Shown here: piece by piece, positions 17,193-27,658 of the stretch | How positions within the stretch are numbered: the stretch's first letter is position 1 | Layout: every line of letters starts with the position of its first letter | Made by a program: the position numbers and the translations under genes | DNA from: Hondaea fermentalgiana | Lineage: Eukaryota > Sar > Bigyra > Thraustochytrida > Thraustochytriidae | Length of the DNA: 64,000 nucleotides | Direction: 5' to 3' | NCBI GenBank assembly: GCA_014084085.1 | Contig: NPFB01000028.1 | Location: forward strand, 58,949 to 122,948 | Notes under the pieces: generated by a model | Told to the model about the DNA's origin: nothing | Databases searched by the model: none | The model's input: only the letters and a program-made list of their open reading frames with translations

Positions 17193-20063
17193 ATGAGCAA
17201 GGAGAAGGGGTCCAAGTACTTTTTGCCGCAAACGTTGCTGCAGCACGGCGGCGTCGTGGACGACGAGGACGACGAGGACGGGGTGGCGAACGCAGTCTTC
17301 GAAAAGGTAGAAGCTTCCGGCAAACCGAAGAGGCCTCGCGACGCCGGGAGGCACGCCGGCCTGCTGGGCCGCGTCATTGGGGCCAGGAGCCCGCAAAACC
17401 AGAGGCTCAACGAAGACGGAGGCGCCCAGGGAAAGCCCAAGCCCCGCTCGCAGGCTATTGCCAAGCACCCTACCTCACGCCGCGTCACAGCGTCTCCCAT
17501 GGCAGGTGTATCGGACTCCTCTTCGGATTCGGAGGTTGACCTCGACATTCACGCAAGCAGCAACGGCAAGACCACCGCCGCGAGCAAAGGTAAAGTTCTC
17601 AAGAAAAAGAAGAAGCACACCAAGGAGAGCACGAGCAAACGTGCCAGCAGCCCCTATGAAAATGGAAAGCGTCAGTTCCGCGACCTTGAATCGTCTTCAT
17701 CAGAGGATGAGGAAGACGGGCTGGGCGACGGGAGGACCAAGGTCGTGCGTGCAAGTGGAGGCGGCAAGAAACTCGTTCGCAAAGGCCGCACCCTCGAGAA
17801 AAGAGGCGCCTCCGAAAAGAATGGGAAACGCCTGCGCAGATCAGGCGCAAGCGGTTCTGGAAACAAGGCTGCGAAACCCCGCAAAACAAGTGTCGTCGAG
17901 ATCGAAGACAGCGACGACAGCGATGTCATCCAGATGGACTCCGACGCCGACGAGGATGCTCTCGACGTTCTCGAGCGACGTGCCGAGGCTATCATGGACG
18001 TTGCTTCGTCTGATTCCGAGTCTGATTCTGATGCTGAGTCTGACCAAGATGACGAAGATGAGGACGAGGACGACGATGACGATGGTGACGAACAAAGAGG
18101 AAATGGAAACGACGACGACATTGACGAGAATGTCAGCGGGGATGATAGCGACAGCGAGCATCGCGAGGTGCGGTCCATGTTCGATAATTGTGAGGCCATC
18201 TCGAAGCGTTTGGCAAAGAGTGTGCGAGAAATGCACCTTGACGACAATTCTGCGGAAGGCAAAGCACGCGCGAAAAAGATGCAGCTCGTAAGCCGCGAAA
18301 ATGCGGATGAACTTTTTCCCGGGAATTTCTCGCTCAAGGACTACCAGCTCGTTGGCCTCAATTGGCTGCGTCTCCTCTACTCCCAGGACCTCAACGGAAT
18401 TCTCGCCGATGAGATGGGCCTTGGAAAAACGGTACAGGCCATCGCGATTCTTGCATGGCTGCGCAAGACTCAGGGGACGTCGGGGCCTCATCTCGTGGTT
18501 GCTCCCGGGTCCACGCTGGAGAATTGGCGCCGCGAAGTGCAGCGCTGGATTCCGTGGGCCCGCACAGAAGTCTACCACGGTCTGCAGGCCGACCGCAATG
18601 AAATAGTTGCCCGACTTGAGCGTGGCGCGCGAAAAAATCCCCAGGTTGATGTCATCATTACCACGTACACATACTTTGAGCGCGACTCCTCGACGGCTGA
18701 CCGCGCCTTTCTTGGCAAATTCAACTTTGAGTACATTATATACGACGAGGCCCACGGCCTCAAGAGCATGAATTCGTCCCGCTACCGCCGTCTCGTCCGC
18801 CTCTCGTCCCGGAGACGTCTTCTTCTCAGCGGAACGCCCGTACAAAACAATTTGCAAGAGCTCCTGGCCCTCATGTCGTTTTGCATGCCCAAAGTCTTCA
18901 ACGCCTCGAGCGAGCGCCTCACGGACTACTTTAACGATGCTGACAATCGCGGGCAGGCCTCGATCGCCCGCATTCGCGATGCCATGCGGCCGTTTGTGCT
19001 GCGTCGTCTCAAGGCAGATGTTCTTGGACAGCTTAGTCCCAAAATTGAGGATGTCCAGCTGCTTGAGATGGCTGACGTCCAGCGCAAGGTATACAGCGAG
19101 ATCATCGATGCGTATCGGCAAAAGAAATCGGATGCTCGCTCTGGCAGGCGGAGCCGTGCGACCGATTCGGCGACGACCCACTTCTTTTCGCAGCTGCGCA
19201 AGGCAGCAAATCACCCGCTCCTTGTGCGCCAGTACTTTGGCAAGTCTGCAGAAGACAGCCCTGACGGTGTGAGCCGCCCTCTCCCTCGCTTTGTTGAGCT
19301 CTGCGACCGTGTCAAAGCCTTTGGCCCTGCCGCCTCGGTGCGTATGATCGAAAAGGAAATCAAGTCGTACTCGGACTGGGATTTTCACCTTCTCGCGCTC
19401 GAGTTCGGCTCGCGCAATGCCGAGCTCCGTGGCATGGCGCTGCCTCAAGAGGCGCTCTGGACTTCGAGCAAAGCCTTGCGTCTGCGCGAGCTCTTGCCTA
19501 AACTCGTTGAAGAAAAGCACCGCTTTCTCATCTTCTCGCAGTGGACCACTCTTCTCGATGTCATTGAGGAGATGCTCGGGGCGTTGAATATCACCTTTGT
19601 TCGCTTTGATGGGTCGACTGCCATCGGTGATCGTCAAGAAATCATTGACAGCTACAACACGGATATGTCCATCTCTGCCTGCCTGCTCAGTACACGGGCC
19701 GGTGGCATGGGTGTGAATCTTACCTCTGCTGACACAGTTATTCTTCATGATCTCGACTGGAGCCACGCCACGGATCGCCAGGCCGAAGATCGCTGCCATC
19801 GCATCGGTCAGACGAAGCCGGTGCGGATCATCAAGCTTGTCACGCGCGAAACGGTGGACCAGAACATTCTGCAAATCCAGACACGTAAGAAGCATCTAGA
19901 GGCGGCTTTGCTCATTAGCAGTTCGGGGCCCAATTCGCAGCAGACGCAACGCGTCGTCTCCCAAGACGACGATATTGACGTTACGGGTGGCCCCGATGCC
20001 GAGCTCGAGGCCGCACTCGCGAATGATCTTGACCCCATCAGTATCATCATGAATAGGCTCTAA
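17193..20063 (+). CDS. SMARCAD1: SNF2-family remodeller, Fun30/SMARCAD1 type
   Basis: 956 aa from ATG 17193. A long charged N-terminus with acidic Ser/Asp tracts (about residues 225-320) precedes a two-lobed SNF2 ATPase. Visible motifs: LKDYQLVGLNWL (Q/I region), ILADEMGLGKT (about 405-414), IIYDEAHGLKS (motif II), LLLSGTPVQNN (motif III), and in the second lobe FVRFDGSTAIGDRQ, STRAGGMGVNLTSAD and RCHRIGQTKPVRI. The single DEAH box, FVLRRLKADVL and general layout fit the Fun30/SMARCAD1/ETL1 branch, which acts in heterochromatin maintenance and DNA-end resection. I see no obvious CUE motif. Intronless. It lies head-to-head with the NCBP3-like gene. Confidence 0.9.
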   Translation: MSKEKGSKYFLPQTLLQHGGVVDDEDDEDGVANAVFEKVEASGKPKRPRDAGRHAGLLGRVIGARSPQNQRLNEDGGAQGKPKPRSQAIAKHPTSRRVTASPMAGVSDSSSDSEVDLDIHASSNGKTTAASKGKVLKKKKKHTKESTSKRASSPYENGKRQFRDLESSSSEDEEDGLGDGRTKVVRASGGGKKLVRKGRTLEKRGASEKNGKRLRRSGASGSGNKAAKPRKTSVVEIEDSDDSDVIQMDSDADEDALDVLERRAEAIMDVASSDSESDSDAESDQDDEDEDEDDDDDGDEQRGNGNDDDIDENVSGDDSDSEHREVRSMFDNCEAISKRLAKSVREMHLDDNSAEGKARAKKMQLVSRENADELFPGNFSLKDYQLVGLNWLRLLYSQDLNGILADEMGLGKTVQAIAILAWLRKTQGTSGPHLVVAPGSTLENWRREVQRWIPWARTEVYHGLQADRNEIVARLERGARKNPQVDVIITTYTYFERDSSTADRAFLGKFNFEYIIYDEAHGLKSMNSSRYRRLVRLSSRRRLLLSGTPVQNNLQELLALMSFCMPKVFNASSERLTDYFNDADNRGQASIARIRDAMRPFVLRRLKADVLGQLSPKIEDVQLLEMADVQRKVYSEIIDAYRQKKSDARSGRRSRATDSATTHFFSQLRKAANHPLLVRQYFGKSAEDSPDGVSRPLPRFVELCDRVKAFGPAASVRMIEKEIKSYSDWDFHLLALEFGSRNAELRGMALPQEALWTSSKALRLRELLPKLVEEKHRFLIFSQWTTLLDVIEEMLGALNITFVRFDGSTAIGDRQEIIDSYNTDMSISACLLSTRAGGMGVNLTSADTVILHDLDWSHATDRQAEDRCHRIGQTKPVRIIKLVTRETVDQNILQIQTRKKHLEAALLISSSGPNSQQTQRVVSQDDDIDVTGGPDAELEAALANDLDPISIIMNRL

Positions 20064-20738
20064 AGCGCAAGGCATCCTCACTAAAAAAAAATTCCAAAGA
20101 TCTTGCGAATGCACCATCCACAGCCATCAACTCGTGTTGAGAGAAAAAAACAAAAATACGAAATAAAATGAAATGAAATGAAACGAGATGAATTATGAAA
20201 CAAAATGATGACGTTCCTTTGCAAGATTGCTGCGAGAAGTGCAAAGACTCTTCGTTCTCCGTCCACGTCCTCGCTCTCGCCGCACGCAAGGCTGCCGACT
20301 AACAGTCTGTTAGACATTGGATTTTCTTGTTTTTCTCACCGTGACCCTCACCTCATTTCTGCGGCCTTTTTTTTTTTTTCAGACCTTTTATTGCAGCTGA
20401 GCGCGGCGCAGAGACGGGCAGCGTGGAGCGGAGCCTGCAACAAGCGTACACGCGGAGGAGACGGCGGCAGGAAACGAGTCTCTGCCCTCTCTTTCCTTTC
20501 CTAAATCGTGTCGGCGTAGGAATACACAAGGTCAGCCTGGCCAACCGGGCGAGCTTGGTGTCGAGCGGCTGCCCGCCTTTCAATTCGCGAGTCGCAACAC
20601 GAGTCAAGCCCGCGGGCCGCGTTGACGTAGGTCGCACGGGGTTCGAGGGGCTGTCTATCTTGTCTTGCTGCTCGTGTGGAGCCCGCACGCAGTGAATCAA
20701 GCATACAAGCAAGCAAGGCGCAGCTCGTCGAGGAGAGA
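20064..20738. other. Spacer between SMARCAD1-like and SmD2 genes
   Basis: A 675-bp spacer holding the 3' end of one gene and the promoter of the next. AATAAA at 20162-20167 is a possible polyadenylation signal for the upstream gene. GAAAT repeats (20160-20185) and a T-run (20368-20380) are present; no other gene is seen. Confidence 0.5.
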
Positions 20739-21077
20739 ATGGCTGCCGTTGTCGCCAGCGCCAACAATGGCAATGTAAACGAGGAAAAAGACATGGTCAC
20801 GAGCGGCCCCCTCTCCGTACTTATGCACAGCGTCAAAAGCGGAACCCAGGTTTTGATCAGCCTGCGTAATAACCACAAACTGCTTGCAAGAGTCAAAGCT
20901 TTCGATAGACACTGCAACATGGTCCTTGAGGACGTGCTCGAAATGTGGACCGAGGCTCCAAAGCAAGGCAAAGGTGCTGCTCGCGCCAAAGCCGTGGAGA
21001 AGGATCGTAAGATTAGCAAGCTCTTTCTTCGTGGTGACTGTGTGATTATGGTTGTCAAGAATCCACAGGCAGCATAA
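20739..21077 (+). CDS. SNRPD2: Small nuclear ribonucleoprotein Sm D2
   Basis: 112 aa, close to the 118 aa of human SmD2. It is a core component of the heptameric Sm ring on U1, U2, U4 and U5 snRNAs. The Sm1 motif is visible in [31 protein letters not shown] and the Sm2 motif in [16 protein letters not shown]. The segment between them ([15 protein letters not shown]) is the D2-type charged loop. The start is the first in-frame ATG. Its presence agrees with the spliceosomal introns in this window. Confidence 0.96.
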   Translation: MAAVVASANNGNVNEEKDMVTSGPLSVLMHSVKSGTQVLISLRNNHKLLARVKAFDRHCNMVLEDVLEMWTEAPKQGKGAARAKAVEKDRKISKLFLRGDCVIMVVKNPQAA

Positions 21078-21567
21078 TAACCTTTTAACCATGTTCTTCT
21101 AGCAAGCAACGCACGAACACATAAGAGGACAACGATCGACAAGTGATGAGAAAGCTAGCTCGTTTTCTGGCTGCGACAGGATTCAGAGCAGAGGCAAAGC
21201 CGCAACTTGGCGGAGGTGAGGTACAGTGGATGCAAGAAAGCTTTGTCACTTTTTCTCAAGGAAGAGAAGAGAAGAGGAAGCCCGCGTCGCGACATCCCTA
21301 ATTTTCTCTGAAGTCGCCCAATCGCTCACCGCAACGACTTTGCTCAAATGGCAAATGCCCCAAACCAAACAGGACAAATGGACACATTGGCCACAGTAGT
21401 TGTCTCTCCTTTCTTTTGAAGAAGCAAGGTAAAATAAAATGAAAGAATTTAAAAGGCATGACTTTCTTCTCTTCGCAACAAGGAAACGCTGAGATTGAAG
21501 AGCTCTGATGTAGGACTGCCGTGGATGCCTTGCTTGACTCGCTGCCTTGGCTTCACTCCTTTTGAGA
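21078..21567. other. Convergent spacer between SmD2 and P450 genes
   Basis: A 490-bp tail-to-tail spacer. A/T content rises near 21420-21450, including AATAAA-like sequence, as expected for 3' ends. No gene is seen. Confidence 0.5.
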
Positions 21568-23292
21568 TTAGATTCTCGCCACGCCACCGGTGCGCGGGAT
21601 GGCACGCACGTAAAGACCATCCTTGGGCCCGAGAGTCCCAATGTTGATGCTGATCTCCGCGACCGATTTGCCTGCAGAGGGTGGAGCAAGCTCGAAAGTG
21701 AATCTGCTCAAGAAACTCACAAGGATGGTTCGCGCCTCGAGCAGAGCAAAGGCTTTGCCAATGCAGTCGCGAGGACCAAACGTGAAGGGGCAAAACCGAT
21801 GCGAGGCTGGATTATAAGCCTTGAAGTTCTCTTGCGCGCCCCACATCTCCTCGGGAAGCCAATCGCGATCCGGGTTGAAGCTTTCGCAGTCATCGCCCCA
21901 AAGTTTGGCGTTGTGATGCAGATTCCATACGGGCAAAACAAATGATACCCCTTTGGGCACCCTGATCTCCTTGCCGTCGGCACCGTGAATCGTGTCCGCA
22001 AACATCGTCTCCCGAAATGTGCCGTTGGGCACAGAGGGCGCGAGGCGGAGGGTTTCAAGGATGACCTTCTTCATCTCGACCAGCTCAGGAAGGTGTTCGT
22101 AGGTAATTCCATCCTTGTGGCGTGCAAGGAAGTCGTCGACCTCAACTTGCAAGCGCTTCTGCCACTCCGGATACTGGCAGAGGTAGTACACGATGTGAGT
22201 GAGAAGATTTGCCGTGGTGTCGTGTCCCGCAAAGCTCAACGTGCTCGCGTTATCGCGAGCCACCTTTTTCGCGTCGAATTGAGCGCTCATTGGGCAAAAG
22301 TCCGCCATGCGTGCAGTAAGAGGTCCCTTAATGTTCTTGTGCGGGTCCTCCATCGCCTCTGAAGCTCCCACGCGCCCCTGCTCTTGGCTTCGAGCGACAA
22401 GCGTATTCGAGTATTCCTGCACAACACGACGGGCTTTGCCCCGCAAGCGCGCAGCCTCCAGCGGCGGGCCGTCGAGCGTCAGCGCCTCCTTGAAGGCTGC
22501 ACGCAGGGGCACATTTGTCTCCTCCATGCGTTCCTCGGACTCTCCAAAGAGCGCTAACTGCAGCTGGGCCATCGTCTCAAAGAGGAAGAGCTCGTTGATG
22601 TTGAAGGCGCCACGGCCGTCCTCGGACAGTCCCGTGAGCTTTTGCTTTGCCGCGTATTCGGCGCGCGATACGGAAATATCGAAAATCTTACTGAGCGAGG
22701 CCTCGGGGAGAAAGGCCTCAATGAGGTGCTCTCGCTGCTCGCGCCAGTGGTCAACATCACGTGTCGCCAGCACACCATCGCCGAGAAATGCAATTCCATA
22801 CGTTTCTGCTTTGCGGACATGAGTGCGCGCCATGCGCATGCAGTCATCCGGATGCGCGATGACCAGCATGTAGTCGATGTAAGGCATTGACCCCTTGGGG
22901 ATCACCGCGGTTGGGAACAGGATATTGGTGCCCGGATCCCCCTTGCCGGCGCGCTTGCTCCAGTCGAACCAGAACTCGTGCAGCTTGCCGGATCGCGCAG
23001 CGCGCTGCATGGCCAGCATTGCATTGTCTTTGCCCAGCTCGCGGACGGGTCCGGGCAATGCTGCGGCCAAGGCCTCGCGTTCTGCCTCGCTCGTCTTGTC
23101 CTCGAGCATCGACAGCAGCTCCTGCACGCCCTGGACGCCCGCCCCTGTGCTCTCTGCGCCCGTGCTAGACCCGGCCGTGGGGCTCGGGGCCACGCCGCAC
23201 ATCTCGCGATGCCCAAGAGCGCTTGCTGCGCCGTCTCGACATCCCGTTTCCGTCGGGGCGAGATGCCGTGCCAGCTTCTCAAGGCGTTCCAT
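21568..23292 (-). CDS. Cytochrome P450 monooxygenase
   Basis: 574 aa. The heme-thiolate motif FTFGPRDCIGKAF (about residue 506 for the Cys), the I-helix oxygen-activation motif LSFAGHDTTANL (about 352), the K-helix ETLR and the C-helix WREQREHLIEAF are all present, so the enzyme should be active. It would oxidise a lipophilic substrate using electrons from a P450 reductase; the substrate is not predictable. The CYP family cannot be assigned by eye. The N-terminus up to residue 100 is Gly/Ser/Ala-rich and charged and lacks the hydrophobic membrane anchor usual for microsomal P450s. ATG at 23292; a repeat-rich spacer lies immediately upstream. Confidence 0.95.
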   Translation of the reverse strand: MERLEKLARHLAPTETGCRDGAASALGHREMCGVAPSPTAGSSTGAESTGAGVQGVQELLSMLEDKTSEAEREALAAALPGPVRELGKDNAMLAMQRAARSGKLHEFWFDWSKRAGKGDPGTNILFPTAVIPKGSMPYIDYMLVIAHPDDCMRMARTHVRKAETYGIAFLGDGVLATRDVDHWREQREHLIEAFLPEASLSKIFDISVSRAEYAAKQKLTGLSEDGRGAFNINELFLFETMAQLQLALFGESEERMEETNVPLRAAFKEALTLDGPPLEAARLRGKARRVVQEYSNTLVARSQEQGRVGASEAMEDPHKNIKGPLTARMADFCPMSAQFDAKKVARDNASTLSFAGHDTTANLLTHIVYYLCQYPEWQKRLQVEVDDFLARHKDGITYEHLPELVEMKKVILETLRLAPSVPNGTFRETMFADTIHGADGKEIRVPKGVSFVLPVWNLHHNAKLWGDDCESFNPDRDWLPEEMWGAQENFKAYNPASHRFCPFTFGPRDCIGKAFALLEARTILVSFLSRFTFELAPPSAGKSVAEISINIGTLGPKDGLYVRAIPRTGGVARI

Positions 23293-24286
23293 CGTTTGCG
23301 TCGCCGCGTATCGGTCGCCTCGCCTCGATTCGCCTTGACCCGGCCTTGCCTTGCCTTGCCTTGCTTTGCCTTGCTTTGCCTCGCCTCCGCGCCGCGCCGC
23401 GCCGCGCTGTAGCAGTTGCGGTACGTACTGCGTGCGCGTGTCTGCGCTAGTGCCCCAGCACGTGCACCAGCGGGACTCCTCCGCCTATGTTGAGGAAGGC
23501 CGTGGCGCTCCCAGCCCGAGTGCTACAGCTAGCTAGTTCAATGTATGTGGGACTTGGTCGGGTCTTGACTTGGCTTGTGCTAATGCTGGGAATCAGTCCC
23601 AGGCGATGGCGCGTCTCTTTTCTCGCCGGGCTCGCTCGCTGTGCTGGCTGGCTATAGGTGCCTCAAGTTCTCGCACCTCCGTTCTCGGTCTGCTGCTGCT
23701 GCCGCGCGCGCCGCAGCCGGCCGAGGAGTAGCGCGGCGCAGCTGCAGCTAGCAACTCGAAAGCAAGCGCATTTTGCCTCTGCGTCCACTTTGCGCGGCGA
23801 GTTTGCGCAGCGGTCCAAGCAGCCACACTATGTATGGGATTATAAGGCCTGTCAGTACGAGTAGCCTAGCCTACCGTTAGTAGTTGCCTAACCGCAGGCC
23901 TCCGAAGCTGTTGTCGCGCGGAGACGCCAACAACCGGTCGACGGACAAGGATGCGAAAGTCCTCGCCGACGCAACACGGACAAGGAGGATCTTGGCTTGG
24001 CGAAGCCCATCGCATTGTCCGCCACCTCTTCCTCGAGAAGAATACTTGGCAGCACAGGAGAGCAAGCAGCAACGGGTCGTGTCTCCTCCAAGAGAAGCGA
24101 ACCGGCAAAGATATCAAGATTTTGACGGTGAAGGTTGTTGTTGTGATAGGCCTAGACTAGTCGAAGATGAGGTTGGCGTGCAAGGTCGCCTGCGCAGGAT
24201 GAATAATTCGTTTTCTTACAGACGGCTGAACGACTCAAGATAAGGAAAAAAAGGAGAAAAGAGAGCGCAGGCTGCGCAGCGTCCTT
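23293..24286. other. Intergenic region upstream of P450
   Basis: A 1-kb spacer with a CCTTG/GCTTT array (about 23343-23382) and CGCGCCG-rich sequence just upstream of the P450 start. No ATG-initiated frame here looks real. Confidence 0.5.
23343..23382. repeat. CCTTG/GCTTT pentanucleotide microsatellite
   Basis: Tandem CCTTG units with CTTTG variants lie about 50-90 bp upstream of the P450 ATG. This is the same sequence family as the array at the left edge. Confidence 0.85.
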
Positions 24287-26980
24287 TTACAACTCCTCGG
24301 CCTCATCGAGATCGTCAGAGTCAAGCTTGTCGATGGCCAACTTAATGAGATTTGCGTCCTTGGGATCGAGATCAAGCGCAGTGGTAAAATGAACCATGGC
24401 CTCATCACGACGATCGAGCTGTTTGCACAGTTTTCCCATTAGAAAATGCACACTCGACTCGTGCGGGGCCGAGTCGCGCACCGCTTCGAGCTCTTCGAGC
24501 GCTGCATCAAAGCACTCCATTGTACGCAGAACCAAGGCGCGCTGAAAACGTGCCTGCGGATTGCCCGGCTCCAGCATACTCGCGCGATGCAAGATCTCCA
24601 GCGCTTCTTCACATCGGTCGCTCGCGTGCAAGACCATACCCAGGTAGCAATATAAAACGGAGGACCGTGGGTTGATGGCCACAGCGCGACGAAAGTGAAA
24701 TTCAGCCACCGCATACTTTTCTTGGCGATAGTAAATCGTGCCCAGGCCGTACCAGGCCGGATAGTGACGAGCATCGTTGGAAATTGCCGCGCGGTAGCAC
24801 GAGGTCGCCTTCTCAAAGTCCTCGTTCGAAACGTACTCGTGGCCAGAAAGCGTCGAAGCATAGGTAAACGTCGGATCGAGCATGAGTGCCCGCCTAAAAA
24901 ACTTGATGGCCAAGTCGTGCTCCTTTTGAAGGGAGAAACAGTTACCCAAGACACACCAAACCTCGGGCGAACGCCGGTCGATTTCAATGGCCTGCTGCGC
25001 GAGATAGCAAAGTTCGACTTCCTCCTTGAGATGCCAAAGGTTTGTGCTGTAGATTTCAAGACCCGCCGTCCGATCCGGGGCGTAGCTCCGCATGTTTTCG
25101 AAGAAATACTTGGCGCGTCGGTAGTCGGCCATCTCAAAGCATGCGCGTCCCTGCTGGTGGGCGACCCACCCGGTTGCCTGTTGCGCTGCCGGGAGCTTGG
25201 CGAATGCTGCAAGGGCATCATCGCACTTGTATTGACTCACAAGCTGATACCCTTCGCCTAGAACGCGCAAAAGGTCGAGTACGAAAAGTGAACCCACCAA
25301 GGCGTCCACAGAAATCGCCGACTGCGCTGGATTGTCTACCTCTGCGTCGACGTCATCGCCTCCGTCGCCCATACTGCTTTGTTGCCGGTGTTCGGCTGGT
25401 TTCTCTGCAACAACGTCCATGACATTTTCGTTTTGCACGTTCGAGTTCGAGTGACTTCCTTGTTGATTCTCTGCGTCCATCGCATTCATATTGGCGCTCC
25501 GAGCCCTTGCGCCGACACCTGATCCCGCCGAGCTTCCCGTGCGCCGGGAGCTGCGCCGCGTCACGGGCCGATGCTGCTGAGGTGGAGAAGGGGGGGCTGC
25601 TTGGTGCTGGTGCTGGTGCTGATAGTCTTGACGTTGATGTTGCGCATCCCCACTCAGGCCAAGATTGTCGACGCTAGCGCCCTCTTGAAGCTCACCGGCC
25701 AGAACTTCGTTATCTTTGCAAATTTGCAAACTCTGGAGGTCTCTTGCACGGCTCACGGCAAGCTCCTGGCCCTCCGCCAAAGTTGGCGACGGATGCCAGG
25801 GGAACTTGGACGATCTGTGCAAGCTAAAGCCTGTACTCACGAGCAAATTGCTTGCTTTGTAACCACCCGAAGCCAGCCCTGGCCCAGCACGCGAGCCAGC
25901 ACCCGTGCCAGTACCCGGCGCCCCGTGACGTGAGCGGGAGCGCGACCTCGTCCTCGTCCCTGGCGCGGCATGGCCTGCGCTACCTGCATTGGTCCCAGTC
26001 AGTAGTCGAAGCGTCGACACATGTGCAAATCCAGGCCAAAACGCCTGCTGCTGCAAAGTCGCATGGCCGGCAGTCCCGCCACGCTTGCCCCACGCCAGAG
26101 GAACAGGCACAGGAGCCTCGTCAAAGGAGTCTGGTTCGCGCTCATTTCTGGAGTGCGATGTGCGGAACCCTCGTCGTGAAGGTCGCGGCGCTGCATTCTC
26201 ATTTCCTTGGACACCATCCTCGTCCAGGAGATCCATTGAGGCATTCAAATCTTCGTCTTGATCAGCGTCATCCTCGTCTTCATTGTCTTCGCCCAAGGCA
26301 GCAGGATTGGTCTCCCAGGTCAGGACGCGACCGTCTTCACTGATTTGTAGAGGGCAGCGGCCAAAGAAGCTTTCTGGCGCGGCATCAACCCCGAGTTTGC
26401 AGAGGTGTTCAAAAGCGTCCCAGAGAAAAGGGTCGAGGCGTAATGCTAGCGCGAAATACGCAGTTGCGTGATCTCTGCGATTATCACGCTCACAAATGAT
26501 ACCAAGCAGATAGAGCCCAGCTGCATCGTTGGGAACACGTACATTGCCCCGAAGGACTTCGTCTTGCGAGCGCTGTGGTCCGTGCGTGGCCAAGACCGTG
26601 CCCTTGATGAGCGCCGCCTCAGCCTCGCGGAGGTGGCCGAGAGCCATGCAAGATTTGGCCAAAAGATATCGATTCTGCATGACCATGACGTCGTCGCAGT
26701 CAACAGCCTCAGCCACGTCCATGCCCCGCGTTAGTGCCCCGTATGCGCGTTGCGGCATGCTGGCATGAAGGTAGCACGTTGCTAGAAGATGAAGATTCTC
26801 TGCGCTTGCGTTTTGCGCGTAAAGACGTTCTGCGAGGAAAAGAGCATTCTCGTAGAGGTATTGCGCGAGATACTTTTCCACAAGGACGCGCAGCGTCGCT
26901 TCCGACGCGGCGCTCCAACGTTCTTCCCCTCGGAGGCCGTTTGCCGGCGCGAAGGGCACCTCGGCAACGGAGATGCCCAT
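24287..26980 (-). CDS. CDC27: Anaphase-promoting complex subunit CDC27/APC3
   Basis: 897 aa. This TPR scaffold subunit of the APC/C ubiquitin ligase binds the IR tail of CDC20/CDH1. N-terminal TPRs (about 25-205) contain KYLAQYLYENALFLAERL, the usual CDC27 opening. A disordered linker (about 210-560) is rich in Ser, Gln, His and Gly. C-terminal TPRs (about 560-890) contain GWVAHQQGRACFEMADYRRAKYFF, LGNCFSLQKEHDLAIKFFRRAL, YAWYGLGTIY-type helices and LCYLGMVLHASDR-type turns characteristic of CDC27 rather than CDC16 or CDC23. The C-terminus is acidic. The start is the only ATG near the first TPR. Intronless. Confidence 0.93.
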   Translation of the reverse strand: MGISVAEVPFAPANGLRGEERWSAASEATLRVLVEKYLAQYLYENALFLAERLYAQNASAENLHLLATCYLHASMPQRAYGALTRGMDVAEAVDCDDVMVMQNRYLLAKSCMALGHLREAEAALIKGTVLATHGPQRSQDEVLRGNVRVPNDAAGLYLLGIICERDNRRDHATAYFALALRLDPFLWDAFEHLCKLGVDAAPESFFGRCPLQISEDGRVLTWETNPAALGEDNEDEDDADQDEDLNASMDLLDEDGVQGNENAAPRPSRRGFRTSHSRNEREPDSFDEAPVPVPLAWGKRGGTAGHATLQQQAFWPGFAHVSTLRLLTGTNAGSAGHAAPGTRTRSRSRSRHGAPGTGTGAGSRAGPGLASGGYKASNLLVSTGFSLHRSSKFPWHPSPTLAEGQELAVSRARDLQSLQICKDNEVLAGELQEGASVDNLGLSGDAQHQRQDYQHQHQHQAAPPSPPQQHRPVTRRSSRRTGSSAGSGVGARARSANMNAMDAENQQGSHSNSNVQNENVMDVVAEKPAEHRQQSSMGDGGDDVDAEVDNPAQSAISVDALVGSLFVLDLLRVLGEGYQLVSQYKCDDALAAFAKLPAAQQATGWVAHQQGRACFEMADYRRAKYFFENMRSYAPDRTAGLEIYSTNLWHLKEEVELCYLAQQAIEIDRRSPEVWCVLGNCFSLQKEHDLAIKFFRRALMLDPTFTYASTLSGHEYVSNEDFEKATSCYRAAISNDARHYPAWYGLGTIYYRQEKYAVAEFHFRRAVAINPRSSVLYCYLGMVLHASDRCEEALEILHRASMLEPGNPQARFQRALVLRTMECFDAALEELEAVRDSAPHESSVHFLMGKLCKQLDRRDEAMVHFTTALDLDPKDANLIKLAIDKLDSDDLDEAEEL

Positions 26981-27551
26981 TGTTGATTTTGCACGCTCTG
27001 GCCCCGGGCCTTGCGCCTCCTCTCCGTCTCTGTTTCTCTGCTGCCCGAGCTCCTCTCGCCCCTGCGAGACCCCGTCCTGGTGGGCCGCGTCGCAGCTGCT
27101 GGCGGTTGCAGGCTTTTACTTTCTGGCGATTCTGGCTGGGCCCGACGCGAGCCGCGGCGTTGAAGCTGCTTCGCCCGAAACGCCTGCTTTCGACGCCTTG
27201 CGTATGGGCTGAAAGCCTTGCACACGGCAGCGGCGTGTCCCGAAGCCTCCGGCCGTCTTGGCCCCGTGCTCCCTGCGAGGGCAGCGACTTCGAGGACTGA
27301 GCGTCTGTCTGTCAGTCAGTCAGTCTCTGTCTGCTTTGTTGTCAGCATGTCTATTATTTACCCGCTGGGCGCTCACTATGGGCCCCAAGAGCCTGCTTGT
27401 TCTTCGCAAAGTGATGAAGAAGATGACGAAGAGGAAGAGGAAGAAAGACAAAGATGAAGAAGAGGCATTGCAATGGGAGGAGTGGAGAAGGAGAGCTAGA
27501 GAAGGAAAAGAAAGAAAAGCAATTCAATACATAATACAGAACATGGCATGA
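26973..27551 (+). CDS. Possible small two-exon membrane protein (doubtful)
   Basis: Candidate model join(26973..27201, 27346..27551), 144 aa. The donor is GTATGG and the acceptor TTGTTGTCAG, joining two open frames in phase 1. Residues about 37-58 are hydrophobic (SQLLAVAGFYFLAILAG), and the second exon is strongly basic then acidic (KKMTKRKRKKDKDEEE). It would overlap the antisense CDC27 start by 8 bp, which is odd for a real gene, and no family is recognised. It may be promoter sequence that happens to be open. Confidence 0.25.
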
Positions 27552-27658
27552 CTCGGCGATCGACTCGAGTGGCATGCAGCGCCGGGACATGTGCGTCAAT
27601 CAGGAAAAGAGGAAAATGACGACGAGACAATAGCGTGAGTTTTAATCATGGTGAGTGC
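26981..27658. other. Spacer upstream of CDC27
   Basis: The interval between CDC27 and the 3' end of the HPxxxGY gene. Apart from the doubtful small gene above, it holds CAGT/CTGT repeats (27305-27335) and GAA/AAG-rich sequence (27410-27480). Confidence 0.5.

Noticed and set aside
17841..19895. 684-codon open frame antisense to the SMARCAD1-like gene
   Set aside because: Shadow frame caused by GC-rich codon bias; the + strand encodes an unmistakable SNF2 ATPase over the same bases and the antisense product has no family signal.
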